Shown here piece after piece: positions 28,031 to 43,466 of a stretch of DNA of 64,000 nucleotides (position 1 is its first letter; every line of letters begins with the position of its first letter). The stretch covers positions 8,538,225-8,602,224 of the forward strand of contig OY720347.1 in assembly GCA_963082975.1 (NCBI GenBank), written 5' to 3'. This stretch comes from Labia minor (Eukaryota; Arthropoda; Insecta; Dermaptera; Spongiphoridae). Below the pieces are notes generated by a model. That model did not search any database. It saw only the letters and a program-made list of their open reading frames with translations, and had not been told where the DNA came from. The position numbers and the translations under genes were made by a program.

Positions 28031-31000
28031 ACAGTGACCCTAGGTTTTCGGCATAAACAAATAATTATTCATCAGAAATATCAATAATATATTTTTTTTA
28101 ATATTTTAATAATGTAAAATGAACGAATTTATTATTTTTTTTAAAACATTTCATTTTTTAATTTTACCGAAAATATTATGAAAGGTCATCTTAGGATGAC
28201 CCTACGTTTTCGGCATAAAAAAATAATTATTGATCAGAAATATCAATAATATATTTTTTTAATATTTTTATAATGTAAAATGAACGAATTTATTATTTAT
28301 TTTTAAAAATTTCATTTTTTAATTTTCCCGTAAAAATTATGAAAGATCATCGTAGGATGACCCTAGGTTTTCGGCATAAAAAAATAATTTTTAGTAAGAA
28401 ATATGAATAATATATGTTTTTTAATATTTTTATGATGTAAAATGAACGAATGTATTATTTTTTTTAAAACATTTCATTTTTTAATTTTACCGAAAATATT
28501 ATGAAAGGTCATCTTAGGATGACCCTACGTTTTCTGCATAAAAAAATAATTATTCATCAGAAATATCAATAATATATTTTTTTAATATTTTAATGATGTA
28601 AAATGAACGAATTTATTATTTATTTTTAAAAATTTCATTTTTTAATTTTCCCCTAAAAATTATGAAAGGTCATCGTAGGATGACCCTAGGTTTTAGGCAT
28701 AATAAAATAATTATTCATCAGAAATATCAATAATATATTTTTTTAATATTTTTATAATGTAAAATGAACGAATTTATTATTTATTTTTAAAAATTTCATT
28801 TTTTAATTTTCCCGTAAAAATTATGAAACGTCATCGTAGGATGACCCTAGGTTTACGGCATAAAAAAATAATTATTCATCAGAAATATCAATAATATATT
28901 TTTTTAATATTTTATAATGTAAAATGAACGAATTTATTATTTATTTTTAAAAATTTAATTTTTTAATTTTCCCGTAAAAATTATGAAAGGTAATCGTAGG
29001 ATGACCCTAGGTTTTCGGCATAAAAAAATAATTATTCATCAGAAATATCAATAATATATATTTTTAATATTTTTATAATGTAAAATGAACGAATTTATTA
29101 TTTATTTTTAAAAATTTCATTTTTTAATTTTCCCGTAAAAATTATGAAAGGTCATCGTAGGATGACCCTAGGTTTTCGGCATAAAAAAATAATTATTCAT
29201 CAGAAATATCAATAATATATTTTTTTAATATTTTTATGATGTAAAATGAAGAATTTATTATTTATTTTTAAAAATTTCATTTTTGAATTTTACCGTAAAA
29301 ATTATGAAAGGTCATCTTAGGATGACCCTACGTTTTCGGCATAAAAAAATAATTATTCATCAGAAATATCAATAATATATTTTTTTAATAATTTTATGAT
29401 GTAAAATGAACGAATTTATTATTTTTTTTAAAACATTTCATTTTTTAATTTTACCGAAAATATTATGAAAGGTCATCTTAGGATGACCCTAGGTTTTCGG
29501 CATAAAAAAATAATTATTCATCAGAAATATCAATAATATATTTTTTTAATAATTTTATGATGTAAAATGAACGAATTTATTATTTATTTTTAAAAATTTC
29601 ATTTTTTAATTTTCCCGTAAAAATTATGAAAGGTCATCGTACAGTGACCCTAGGTTTTCGGCATAAACAAATAATTATTCATCAGAAATATCAATAATAT
29701 ATTTTTTTTAATATTTTAATAATGTAAAATGAACGAATTTATTATTTTTTTTAAAACATTTCATTTTTTAATTTTACCGAAAATATTATGAAAGGTCATC
29801 TTAGGATGACCCTACGTTTTCGGCATAAAAAAATAATTATTGATCAGAAATATCAATAATATATTTTTTTAATATTTTTATAATGTAAAATGAACGAATT
29901 TATTATTTATTTTTAAAAATTTCATTTTTTAATTTTCCCGTAAAAATTATGAAAGATCATCGTAGGATGACCCTAGGTTTTCGGCATAAAAAAATAATTT
30001 TTAGTAAGAAATATGAATAATATATGTTTTTTAATATTTTTATGATGTAAAATGAACGAATGTATTATTTTTTTTAAAACATTTCATTTTTTAATTTTAC
30101 CGAAAATATTATGAAAGGTCATCTTAGGATGACCCTACGTTTTCGGCATAAAAAAATAATTATTCATCAGAAATATCAATAATATATTTTTTTAATATTT
30201 TAATGATGTAAAATGAACGAATTTATTATTTATTTTTAAAAATTTCATTTTTTAATTTTCCCCTAAAAATTATGAAAGGTCATCGTAGGATGACCCTAGG
30301 TTTTAGGCATAATAAAATAATTATTCATCAGAAATATCAATAATATATTTTTTTAATATTTTTATAATGTAAAATGAACGAATTTATTATTTATTTTTAA
30401 AAATTTCATTTTTTAATTTTCCCGTAAAAATTATGAAAGGTCATCGTAGGATGACCCTAGGTTTACGGCATAAAAAAATAATTATTCATCAGAAATATCA
30501 ATAATATATTTTTTTAATATTTTATAATGTAAAATGAACGAATTTATTATTTATTTTTAAAAATTTCATTTTTTAATTTTCCCGTAAAAATTATGAAAGA
30601 TCATCGTAGGATGACCCTAGGTTTTCGGCATAAAAAAATAATTTTTAGTAAGAAATATCAATAATATATATTTTTAATATTTTTATAATGTAAAATGAAC
30701 GAATTTATTATTTATTTTTAAAAATTTCATTTTTTAATTTTCCCGTAAAAATTATGAAAGGTCATCGTAGGATGACCCTAGGTTTTCGGCATAAAAAAAT
30801 AATTATTCATCAGAAATATCAATAATATATTTTTTTAATATTTTTATGATGTAAAATGAAGAATTTATTATTTATTTTTAAAAATTTCATTTTTGAATTT
30901 TACCGTAAAAATTATGAAAGGTCATCTTAGGATGACCCTACGTTTTCGGCATAAAAAAATAATTATTCATCAGAAATATCAATAATATATTTTTTTAATA

Positions 31001-34000
31001 ATTTTATGATGTAAAATGAACGAATTTATTATTTTTTTTAAAACATTTCATTTTTTAATTTTACCGAAAATATTATGAAAGGTCATCTTAGGATGACCCT
31101 ACGTTTTCGGCATAAAAAAATAATTATTTATCAGAAATATCAATAATATATTTTTTTAATATTTTTATAATGTAAAATGAACGAATTTATTATTTATTTT
31201 TAAAAATTTCATTTTTTAATTTTCCCGTAAAAATTATGAAAGATCATCGTAGGATGACCCTAGGTTTTCGGCATAAAAAAATAATTTTTAGTAAGAAATA
31301 TGAATAATATATGTTTTTTAATATTTTTATGATGTAAAATGAACGAATTTATTATTTTTTTTAAAACATTTCATTTTTTAATTTTACCGAAAATATTATG
31401 AAAGGTCATCTTAGGATGACCCTAGGTTTTCGGCATAAAAAAATAATTATTCATCAGAAATATCAATAATATATTTTTTTAATAATTTTATGATGTAAAA
31501 TGAACGAATTTATTATTTATTTTTAAAAATTTCATTTTTTAATTTTCCCGTAAAAATTATGAAAGGTCATCGTACAGTGACCCTAGGTTTTCGGCATAAA
31601 CAAATAATTATTCATCAGAAATATCAATAATATATTTTTTTTAATATTTTAATAATGTAAAATGAACGAATTTATTATTTTTTTTAAAACATTTCATTTT
31701 TTAATTTTACCGAAAATATTATGAAAGGTCATCTTAGGATGACCCTACGTTTTCGGCATAAAAAAATAATTATTGATCAGAAATATCAATAATATATTTT
31801 TTTAATATTTTTATAATGTAAAATGAACGAATTTATTATTTATTTTTAAAAATTTCATTTTTTAATTTTCCCGTAAAAATTATGAAAGATCATCGTAGGA
31901 TGACCCTAGGTTTTCGGCATAAAAAAATAATTTTTAGTAAGAAATATGAATAATATATGTTTTTTAATATTTTTATGATGTAAAATGAACGAATGTATTA
32001 TTTTTTTTAAAACATTTCATTTTTTAATTTTACCGAAAATATTATGAAAGGTCATCTTAGGATGACCCTACGTTTTCGGCATAAAAAAATAATTATTCAT
32101 CAGAAATATCAATAATATATTTTTTTAATATTTTAATGATGTAAAATGAACGAATTTATTATTTATTTTTAAAAATTTCATTTTTTAATTTTCCCCTAAA
32201 AATTATGAAATGTCATCGTAGGATGACCCTAGGTTTTAGGCATAATAAAATAATTATTCATCAGAAATATCAATAATATATTTTTTTAATATTTTTATAA
32301 TGTAAAATGAACGAATTTATTATTTATTTTTAAAAATTTCATTTTTTAATTTTCCCGTAAAAATTATGAAAGATCATCGTATGATGACCCTAGGTTTTCG
32401 GCATAAAAAAATAATTTTTAGTAAGAAATATGAATAATATAGGTTTTTTAATATTTTTATGATGTAAAATGAACGAATTTATTATTTATTTTTAAAAATT
32501 TCATTTTTTAATTTTCCCGTAAAAATTATGAAAGGTCATCGTAGGATGACCCTAGGTTTTCGGCATAAAAAAATAATTATTCATCAGAAATATCAATAAT
32601 ATATTTTTTTAATATTTTTATGATGTAAAATGAAGAATTTATTATTTATTTTTAAAAATTTCATTTTTTCATTTTACCGTAAAAATTATGAAAGGTCATC
32701 TTAGGATGACCCTACGTTTTCGGCATAAAAAAATAATTATTCATCAGAAATATCAATAATATATTTTTTTAATAATTTTATGATGTAAAATGAACGAATT
32801 TATTATTTTTTTTAAAACATTTCATTTTTTAATTTTACCGAAAATATTATGAAAGGTCATCTTAGGATGACCCTACGTTTTCGGCATAAAAAAATAATTA
32901 TTTATCAGAAATATCAATAATATATTTTTTTAATATTTTTATAATGTAAAATGAACGAATTTATTATTTATTTTTAAAAATTTCATTTTTTAATTTTCCC
33001 GTAAAAATTATGAAAGATCATCGTAGGATGACCCTAGGTTTTCGGCATAAAAAAATAATTTTTAGTAAGAAATATGAATAATATATGTTTTTTAATATTT
33101 TTATGATGTAAAATGAACGAATTTATTATTTTTTTTAAAACATTTCATTTTTTAATTTTACCGAAAATATTATGAAAGGTCATCTTAGGATGACCCTAGG
33201 TTTTCGGCATAAAAAAATAATTATTCATCAGAAATATCAATAATATATTTTTTTAATAATTTTATGATGTAAAATGAACGAATTTATTATTTATTTTTAA
33301 AAATTTCATTTTTTAATTTTCCCGTAAAAATTATGAAAGGTCATCGTACAGTGACCCTAGGTTTTCGGCATAAACAAATAATTATTCATCAGAAATATCA
33401 ATAATATATTTTTTTTAATATTTTAATAATGTAAAATGAACGAATTTATTATTTTTTTTAAAACATTTCATTTTTTAATTTTACCGAAAATATTATGAAA
33501 GGTCATCTTAGGATGACCCTAGGTTTTCGGCATAAAAAAATAATTTTTAGTAAGAAATATGAATAATATATGTTTTTTAATATTTTTATGATGTAAAATG
33601 AACGAATGTATTATTTTTTTTAAAACATTTCATTTTTTAATTTTACCGAAAATATTATGAAAGGTCATCTTAGGATGACCCTACGTTTTCGGCATAAAAA
33701 AATAATTATTCATCAGAAATATCAATAATATATTTTTTTAATATTTTAATGATGTAAAATGAACGAATTTATTATTTATTTTTAAAAATTTCATTTTTTA
33801 ATTTTCCCCTAAAAATTATGAAATGTCATCGTAGGATGACCCTAGGTTTTAGGCATAATAAAATAATTATTCATCAGAAATATCAATAATATATTTTTTT
33901 AATATTTTTATAATGTAAAATGAACGAATTTATTATTTATTTTTAAAAATTTCATTTTTTAATTTTCCCGTAAAAATTATGAAAGATCATCGTAGGATGA

Positions 34001-35121
34001 CCCTAGGTTTTCGGCATAAAAAAATAATTTTTAGTAAGAAATATGAATAATATATGTTTTTTAATATTTTTATGATGTAAAATGAACGAATGTATTATTT
34101 TTTTTAAAACATTTCATTTTTTAATTTTACCGAAAATATTATGAAAGGTCATCTTAGGATGACCCTACGTTTTCGGCATAAAAAAATAATTATTCATCAG
34201 AAATATCAATAATATATTTTTTTAATATTTTAATGATGTAAAATGAACGAATTTATTATTTATTTTTAAAAATTTCATTTTTTAATTTTCCCGTAAAAAT
34301 TATGAAAGGTCATCGTAGGATGACCCTAGGTTTTCGGCATAAAAAAATAATTATTCATCAGAAATATCAATAATATATTTTTTTAATATTTTTATGATGT
34401 AAAATGAAGAATTTATTATTTATTTTTAAAAATTTCATTTTTGAATTTTACCGTAAAAATTATGAAAGGTCATCTTAGGATGACCCTACGTTTTCGGCAT
34501 AAAAAAATAATTATTCATCAGAAATATCAATAATATATTTTTTTAATAATTTTATGATGTAAAATGAACGAATTTATTATTTTTTTTAAAACATTTCATT
34601 TTTTAATTTTACCGAAAATATTATGAAAGGTCATCTTAGGATGACCCTACGTTTTCGGCATAAAAAAATAATTATTTATCAGAAATATCAATAATATATT
34701 TTTTTAATATTTTTATAATGTAAAATGAACGAATTTATTATTTATTTTTAAAAATTTCATTTTTTAATTTTCCCGTAAAAATTATGAAAGATCATCGTAG
34801 GATGACCCTAGGTTTTCGGCATAAAAAAATAATTTTTAGTAAGAAATATGAATAATATATGTTTTTTAATATTTTTATGATGTAAAATGAACGAATTTAT
34901 TATTTTTTTTAAAACATTTCATTTTTTAATTTTACCGAAAATATTATGAAAGGTCATCTTAGGATGACCCTAGGTTTTCGGCATAAAAAAATAATTATTC
35001 ATCAGAAATATCAATAATATATTTTTTTAATAATTTTATGATGTAAAATGAACGAATTTATTATTTATTTTTAAAAATTTCATTTTTTAATTTTCCCGTA
35101 AAAATTATGAAAGGTCATCGT
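28031..35121 (+). repeat. Higher-order repeat tract (GTACAGTGACC marker), copy b
   Basis: Marker junctions fall at 28031, 29641, 31574, 33348 and 35122, giving units of 1610, 1933, 1774 and 1774 bp (10, 12, 11 and 11 monomers). The 10-monomer unit follows the 12-monomer order with two monomers missing. The two 1774-bp units have equal length but different subtype order, so length alone does not define the unit. Confidence 0.75.
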
Positions 35122-36169
35122 ACAGTGACCCTAGGTTTTCGGCATAAACAAATAATTATTCATCAGAAATATCAATAATATATTTTTTTTAATATTTTAA
35201 TAATGTAAAATGAACGAATTTATTATTTTTTTTAAAACATTTCATTTTTTAATTTTACCGAAAATATTATGAAAGGTCATCTTAGGATGACCCTACGTTT
35301 TCGGCATAAAAAAATAATTATTGATCAGAAATATCAATAATATATTTTTTTAATATTTTTATAATGTAAAATGAACGAATTTATTATTTATTTTTAAAAA
35401 TTTCATTTTTTAATTTTCCCGTAAAAATTATGAAAGATCATCGTAGGATGACCCTAGGTTTTCGGCATAAAAAAATAATTTTTAGTAAGAAATATGAATA
35501 ATATATGTTTTTTAATATTTTTATGATGTAAAATGAACGAATGTATTATTTATTTTTAAAAATTTCATTTTTTAATTTTCCCCTAAAAATTATGAAATGT
35601 CATCGTAGGATGACCCTAGGTTTTAGGCATAATAAAATAATTATTCATCAGAAATATCAATAATATATTTTTTTAATATTTTTATAATGTAAAATGAACG
35701 AATTTATTATTTATTTTTAAAAATTTCATTTTTTAATTTTCCCGTAAAAATTATGAAAGATCATCGTATGTATGATGACCCTAGGTTTTCGGCATAAAAA
35801 AATAATTTTTAGTAAGAAATATGAATAATATAGGTTTTTTAATATTTTTATGATGTAAAATGAACGAATGTATTATTTTTTTTAAAACATTTCATTTTTT
35901 AATTTTACCGAAAATATTATGAAAGGTCATCTTAGGATGACCCTAGGTTTTCGGCATAAAAAAATAATTATTCATCAGAAATATCAATAATATATTTTTT
36001 TAATATTTTTATTATGTAAAATGAAGAATTTATTATTTATTTTTAAAAATTTCATTTTTTAATTTTACCGTAAAAATTATGAAAGGTCATCGTACGATGA
36101 CCCTAGGTTTTCGGCATAAACAAATAATTATTCATCAGAAATATCAATAATATATTTTTTTAATATTTT

Positions 36170-39100
36170 TATAATGTAAAATGAACGAATTTATTATTTA
36201 TTTTTAAAAATTTCATTTTTTAATTTTACCGTAAAAATTATGAAAGGTCATCTTAGGATGACCCTACGTTTTCGGCATAAAAAAATAATTATTCATCAGA
36301 AATATCAATAATATATTTTTTTAATAATTTTATGATGTAAAATGAACGAATTTATTATTTTTTTTAAAACATTTCATTTTTTAATTTTACCGAAAATATT
36401 ATGAAAGGTCATCTTAGGATGACCCTACGTTTTCGGCATAAAAAAATAATTTTTAGTAAGAAATATGAATAATATATTTTTTTAATATTTTTATGATGTA
36501 AAATGAACGAATTTATTATTTATTTTTAAAAATTTCATTTTTTAATTTTCCCCTAAAAATTATGAAAGATCAAGGTTTTCGGCATAAACAAATAATTATT
36601 CATCAGAAATATCAATAATATATTTTTTTAATATTTTTATGATGTAAAATGAACGAATTTATTATTTTTTTTAAAACATTTCATTTTTTAATTTTACCGA
36701 AAATATTATGAAAGGTCATCTTAGGATGACCCTAGGTTTTCGGCATAAAAAAATAATTATTCATCAGAAATATCAATAATATATTTTTTTAATATTTTTA
36801 TTATGTAAAATGAAGAATTTATTATTTATTTTTAAAAATTTCATTTATTAATTTTACCGTAAAAATTATGAAAGGTCATCGTACGATGACCCTAGGTTTT
36901 CGGAATAAACAAATAATTATTCATCAGAAATATCAATAATATATTTTTTTAATATTTTTATGATGTAAAATGAAGAATTTATTATTTATTTTTAAAAATT
37001 TCATTTTTTAATAATCCTGTAAAAATTATGAAAGGTCATCGTACGATGACCCTAGGTTTTAGGCATAATAAAATAATTATTCATCAGAAATATCAATAAT
37101 ATATTTTTTTAATATTTTTATAATGTAAAATGAACGAATTTATTATTTATTTTTAAAAATTTCATTTTTTAATTTTACCGTAAAAATTATGAAAGGTCAT
37201 CTTAGGATGACCCTACGTTTTCGGCATAAAAAAATAATTATTCATCAGAAATATCAATAATATATTTTTTTAATAATTTTATGATGTAAAATGAACGAAT
37301 TTATTATTTTTTTTAAAACATTTCATTTTTTAATTTTACCGAAAATATTATGAAAGGTCATCTTAGGATGACCCTACGTTTTCGGCATAAAAAAATAATT
37401 TTTAGTAAGAAATATGAATAATATATTTTTTTAATATTTTTATGATGTAAAATGAACGAATTTATTATTTATTTTTAAAAATTTCATTTTTTAATTTTCC
37501 CCTAAAAATTATGAAAGATCATCGTACGATGACCCTAGGTTTTCGGCATAAACAAATAATTATTCATCAGAAATATCAATAATATATTTTTTTTAATATT
37601 TTTATGATGTAAAATGAACGAATTTATTATTTTTTTTAAAACATTTCATTTTTTAATTTTACCGAAAATATTATGAAAGGTCATCTTAGGATGACCCTAC
37701 GTTTTCGGCATAAAAAAATAATTATTCATCAGAAATATCAATAATATATTTTTTTAATATTTTTATGATGTAAAATGAACGAATTTATTATTTATTTTTA
37801 AAAATTTCATTTTTTAATTTTCCCCTAAAAATTATGAAAGGTCATCGTAGGATGACCCTAGGTTTTAGGCATAATAAAATAATTATTCATCAGAAATATC
37901 AATAATATATTTTTTTAATATTATTATGATGTAAAATGAACGAATTTATTATTTATTTTTAAATATTTCATTTTTTAATAATCCTGTAAAAATTATGAAA
38001 GGTCATCGTAGGATGACCCTAGGTTTTCGGCATAAAAAAATAATTTTTAGTAAGAAATATGAATAATATATTTTTTTTAATATTTTTATGATGTAAAATG
38101 AACGAATTTATTATTTTTTCTAAAACATTTCATTTTTTAATTTTACCGAAAATATTATGAAAGGTCATCTTAGGATGACCCTAGGTTTTCGGCATAAAAA
38201 AATAATTATTCATCAGAAATATCAATAATATATATTTTTAATAATTTTATGATGTAAAATGAACGAATTTATTATTTATTTTTAAAAATTTCATTTTTTA
38301 ATTTTCCCGTAAAAATTATGAAAGGTCATCGTAGGATGACCCTAGGTTTACGGCATAAAAAAATAATTATTCATCAGAAATATCAATAATATATTTTTTT
38401 AATATTTTTATGATGTAAAATGAAGAATTTATTATTTATTTTTAAAAATTTCATTTTTTAATTTTCCCCTAAAAATTATGAAAGGTCATCGTAGGATGAC
38501 CCTAGGTTTTAGGCATAATAAAATAATTATTCATCAGAAATATCAATAATATATTTTTTTAATATTATTATGATGTAAAATGAACGAATTTATTATTTAT
38601 TTTTAAAAATTTCATTTTTTAATAATCCTGTAAAAATTATGAAAGGTCATCGTAGGATGACCCTAGGTTTTAGGCATAATAAAATAATTATTCATCAGAA
38701 ATATCAATAATATATTTTTTTAATATTTTTATAATGTAAAATGAACGAATTTATTATTTTTTTTAAAACATTTCATTTTTTAATTTTACCGAAAATATTA
38801 TGAAAGGTCATCTTAGGATGACCCTACGTTTTCGGCATAAAAAAATAATTATTCAACAGAAATATCATTAATATATTTTTTTAATAATTTTATGATGTAA
38901 AATGAACGAATTTATTATTTTTTTTAAAACATTTCATTTTTTAATTTTACCGAAAATATTATGAAAGGTCATCTTAGGTTGACCCTAGGTTTTCATCATA
39001 AAAAAATAATTATTCATCAGAAATATCAATAATATATATTTTTAATAATTTTATGATGTAAAATGAATGAATTTATTATTTATTTTTAAAAATTTCATTT

Positions 39101-42100
39101 TTTAATTTTACCGTAAAAATTATGAAAGGTCATCGTACGATGACCTTAGGTTTTCGGCATAAAAAAATAATTATTCATCAGAAATATCAATAATATATTT
39201 TTTTAATATTTTTATGATGTAAAATGAAGAATTTATTATTTATTTTTAAAAATTTCATTTTTTAATTTTCCCCTAAAAATTATGAAAGGTCATCGTAGGA
39301 TGACCCTAGGTTTTAGGCATAATAAAATAATTATTCATCAGAAATATCAATAATATATTTTTTTAATATTATTATGATGTAAAATGAACGAATTTATTAT
39401 TTATTTTTAAAAATTTCATTTTTTAATAATCCTGTAAAAATTATGAAAGGTCATCGTAGGATGACCTTAGGTTTTCGGCATAAAAAAATAATTTTTAGTA
39501 AGAAATATGAATAATATATGTTTTTTAATATTTTTATGATGTAAAATGAACGAATTTATTATTTTTTTTAAAACATTTCATTTTTTAATTTTACCGAAAA
39601 TATTATGAAAGGTCATCTTAGGATGACCCTAGGTTTTCGGCATAAAAAAATAATTATTCATCAGAAATATCAATAATATATTTTTTTAATAATTTTATGA
39701 TGTAAAATGAACGAATTTATTATTTATTTTTAAAAATTTCATTTTTTAATTTTCCCGTAAAAATTATGAAAGGTCATCGTACGATGACCCTAGGTTTTAG
39801 GCATAATAAAATAATTATTCATCAGAAATATCAATAATATATTTTTTTAATATTTTTATAATGTAAAATGAACGAATTTATTATTTATTTTTAAAAATTT
39901 CATTTTTTAATTTTACCGTAAAAATTATGAAAGGTCATCTTAGGATGACCCTACGTTTTCGGCATAAAAAAATAATTATTCATCAGAAATATCAATAATA
40001 TATTTTTTTAATAATTTTATGATGTAAAATGAACGAATTTATTATTTTTTTTAAAACATTTCATTTTTTAATTTTACCGAAAATATTATGAAAGGTCATC
40101 TTAGGATGACCCTACGTTTTCGGCATAAAAAAATAATTTTTAGTAAGAAATATGAATAATATATTTTTTTAATATTTTTATGATGTAAAATGAACGAATT
40201 TATTATTTATTTTTAAAAATTTCATTTTTTAATTTTCCCCTAAAAATTATGAAAGATCAAGGTTTTCGGCATAAACAAATAATTATTCATCAGAAATATC
40301 AATAATATATTTTTTTAATATTTTTATGATGTAAAATGAACGAATTTATTATTTTTTTTAAAACATTTCATTTTTTAATTTTACCGAAAATATTATGAAA
40401 GGTCATCTTAGGATGACCCTAGGTTTTCGGCATAAAAAAATAATTATTCATCAGAAATATCAATAATATATTTTTTTAATATTTTTATTATGTAAAATGA
40501 AGAATTTATTATTTATTTTTAAAAATTTCATTTATTAATTTTACCGTAAAAATTATGAAAGGTCATCGTACGATGACCCTAGGTTTTCGGAATAAACAAA
40601 TAATTATTCATCAGAAATATCAATAATATATTTTTTTAATATTTTTATGATGTAAAATGAAGAATTTATTATTTATTTTTAAAAATTTCATTTTTTAATT
40701 TTACCGTAAAAATTATGAAAGGTCATCGTACGATGACCCTAGGTTTTAGGCATAATAAAATAATTATTCATCAGAAATATCAATAATATATTTTTTTAAT
40801 ATTTTTATAATGTAAAATGAACGAATTTATTATTTATTTTTAAAAATTTCATTTTTTAATTTTACCGTAAAAATTATGAAAGGTCATCTTAGGATGACCC
40901 TACGTTTTCGGCATAAAAAAATAATTATTCATCAGAAATATCAATAATATATTTTTTTAATAATTTTATGATGTAAAATGAACGAATTTATTATTTTTTT
41001 TAAAACATTTCATTTTTTAATTTTACCGAAAATATTATGAAAGGTCATCTTAGGATGACCCTACGTTTTCGGCATAAAAAAATAATTTTTAGTAAGAAAT
41101 ATGAATAATATATTTTTTTAATATTTTTATGATGTAAAATGAACGAATTTATTATTTATTTTTAAAAATTTCATTTTTTAATTTTCCCCTAAAAATTATG
41201 AAAGATCATCGTACGATGACCCTAGGTTTTCGGCATAAACAAATAATTATTCATCAGAAATATCAATAATATATTTTTTTTAATATTTTTATGATGTAAA
41301 ATGAACGAATTTATTATTTTTTTTAAAACATTTCATTTTTTAATTTTACCGAAAATATTATGAAAGGTCATCTTAGGATGACCCTACGTTTTCGGCATAA
41401 AAAAATAATTATTCATCAGAAATATCAATAATATATTTTTTTAATATTTTTATGATGTAAAATGAACGAATTTATTATTTATTTTTAAAAATTTCATTTT
41501 TTAATTTTCCCCTAAAAATTATGAAAGGTCATCGTAGGATGACCCTAGGTTTTAGGCATAATAAAATAATTATTCATCAGAAATATCAATAATATATTTT
41601 TTTAATATTATTATGATGTAAAATGAACGAATTTATTATTTATTTTTAAATATTTCATTTTTTAATAATCCTGTAAAAATTATGAAAGGTCATCGTAGGA
41701 TGACCCTAGGTTTTCGGCATAAAAAAATAATTTTTAGTAAGAAATATGAATAATATATTTTTTTTAATATTTTTATGATGTAAAATGAACGAATTTATTA
41801 TTTTTTCTAAAACATTTCATTTTTTAATTTTACCGAAAATATTATGAAAGGTCATCTTAGGATGACCCTAGGTTTTCGGCATAAAAAAATAATTATTCAT
41901 CAGAAATATCAATAATATATATTTTTAATAATTTTATGATGTAAAATGAACGAATTTATTATTTATTTTTAAAAATTTCATTTTTTAATTTTCCCGTAAA
42001 AATTATGAAAGGTCATCGTAGGATGACCCTAGGTTTACGGCATAAAAAAATAATTATTCATCAGAAATATCAATAATATATTTTTTAATATTTTTATGAT

Positions 42101-43466
42101 GTAAAATGAAGAATTTATTATTTATTTTTAAAAATTTCATTTTTTAATTTACCCCTAAAAATTATGAAAGGTCATCGTAGGATGACCCTAGGTTTTAGGC
42201 ATAATAAAATAATTATTCATCAGAAATATCAATAATATATTTTTTTAATATTATTATGATGTAAAATGAACGAATTTATTATTTATTTTTAAAAATTTCA
42301 TTTTTTAATAATCCTGTAAAAATTATGAAAGGTCATCGTAGGATGACCCTAGGTTTTAGGCATAATAAAATAATTATTCATCAGAAATATCAATAATATA
42401 TTTTTTTAATATTTTTATAATGTAAAATGAACGAATTTATTATTTTTTTTAAAACATTTCATTTTTTAATTTTACCGAAAATATTATGAAAGGTCATCTT
42501 AGGATGACCCTACGTTTTCGGCATAAAAAAATAATTATTCAACAGAAATATCATTAATATATTTTTTTAATAATTTTATGATGTAAAATGAACGAATTTA
42601 TTATTTTTTTTAAAACATTTCATTTTTTAATTTTACCGAAAATATTATGAAAGGTCATCTTAGGTTGACCCTAGGTTTTCATCATAAAAAAATAATTATT
42701 CATCAGAAATATCAATAATATATATTTTTAATAATTTTATGATGTAAAATGAATGAATTTATTATTTATTTTTAAAAATTTCATTTTTTAATTTTACCGT
42801 AAAAATTATGAAAGGTCATCGTACGATGACCTTAGGTTTTCGGCATAAAAAAATAATTATTCATCAGAAATATCAATAATATATTTTTTTAATATTTTTA
42901 TGATGTAAAATGAAGAATTTATTATTTATTTTTAAAAATTTCATTTTTTAATTTTCCCCTAAAAATTATGAAAGGTCATCGTAGGATGACCCTAGGTTTT
43001 AGGCATAATAAAATAATTATTCATCAGAAATATCAATAATATATTTTTTTAATATTATTATGATGTAAAATGAACGAATTTATTATTTATTTTTAAAAAT
43101 TTCATTTTTTAATAATCCTGTAAAAATTATGAAAGGTCATCGTAGGATGACCTTAGGTTTTCGGCATAAAAAAATAATTTTTAGTAAGAAATATGAATAA
43201 TATATGTTTTTTAATATTTTTATGATGTAAAATGAACGAATTTATTATTTTTTTTAAAACATTTCATTTTTTAATTTTACCGAAAATATTATGAAAGGTC
43301 ATCTTAGGATGACCCTAGGTTTTCGGCATAAAAAAATAATTATTCATCAGAAATATCAATAATATATTTTTTTAATAATTTTATGATGTAAAATGAACGA
43401 ATTTATTATTTATTTTTAAAAATTTCATTTTTTAATTTTCCCGTAAAAATTATGAAAGGTCATCGT
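36170..43466 (+). repeat. 3.69-kb tandem duplication (23-monomer scale)
   Basis: Rare landmarks repeat at 3686-3687 bp: GATCAAGG at 36568 and 40255, TCATTTATTA at 36841 and 40528, ATCTTAGGTT at 38971 and 42657. The 1-bp shift arises from a shorter T-run near 42080. The second copy stops matching where the first has GTACGATGACC (about 39780) and the second has GTACAGTGACC (about 43467). End points are approximate. Confidence 0.75.
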
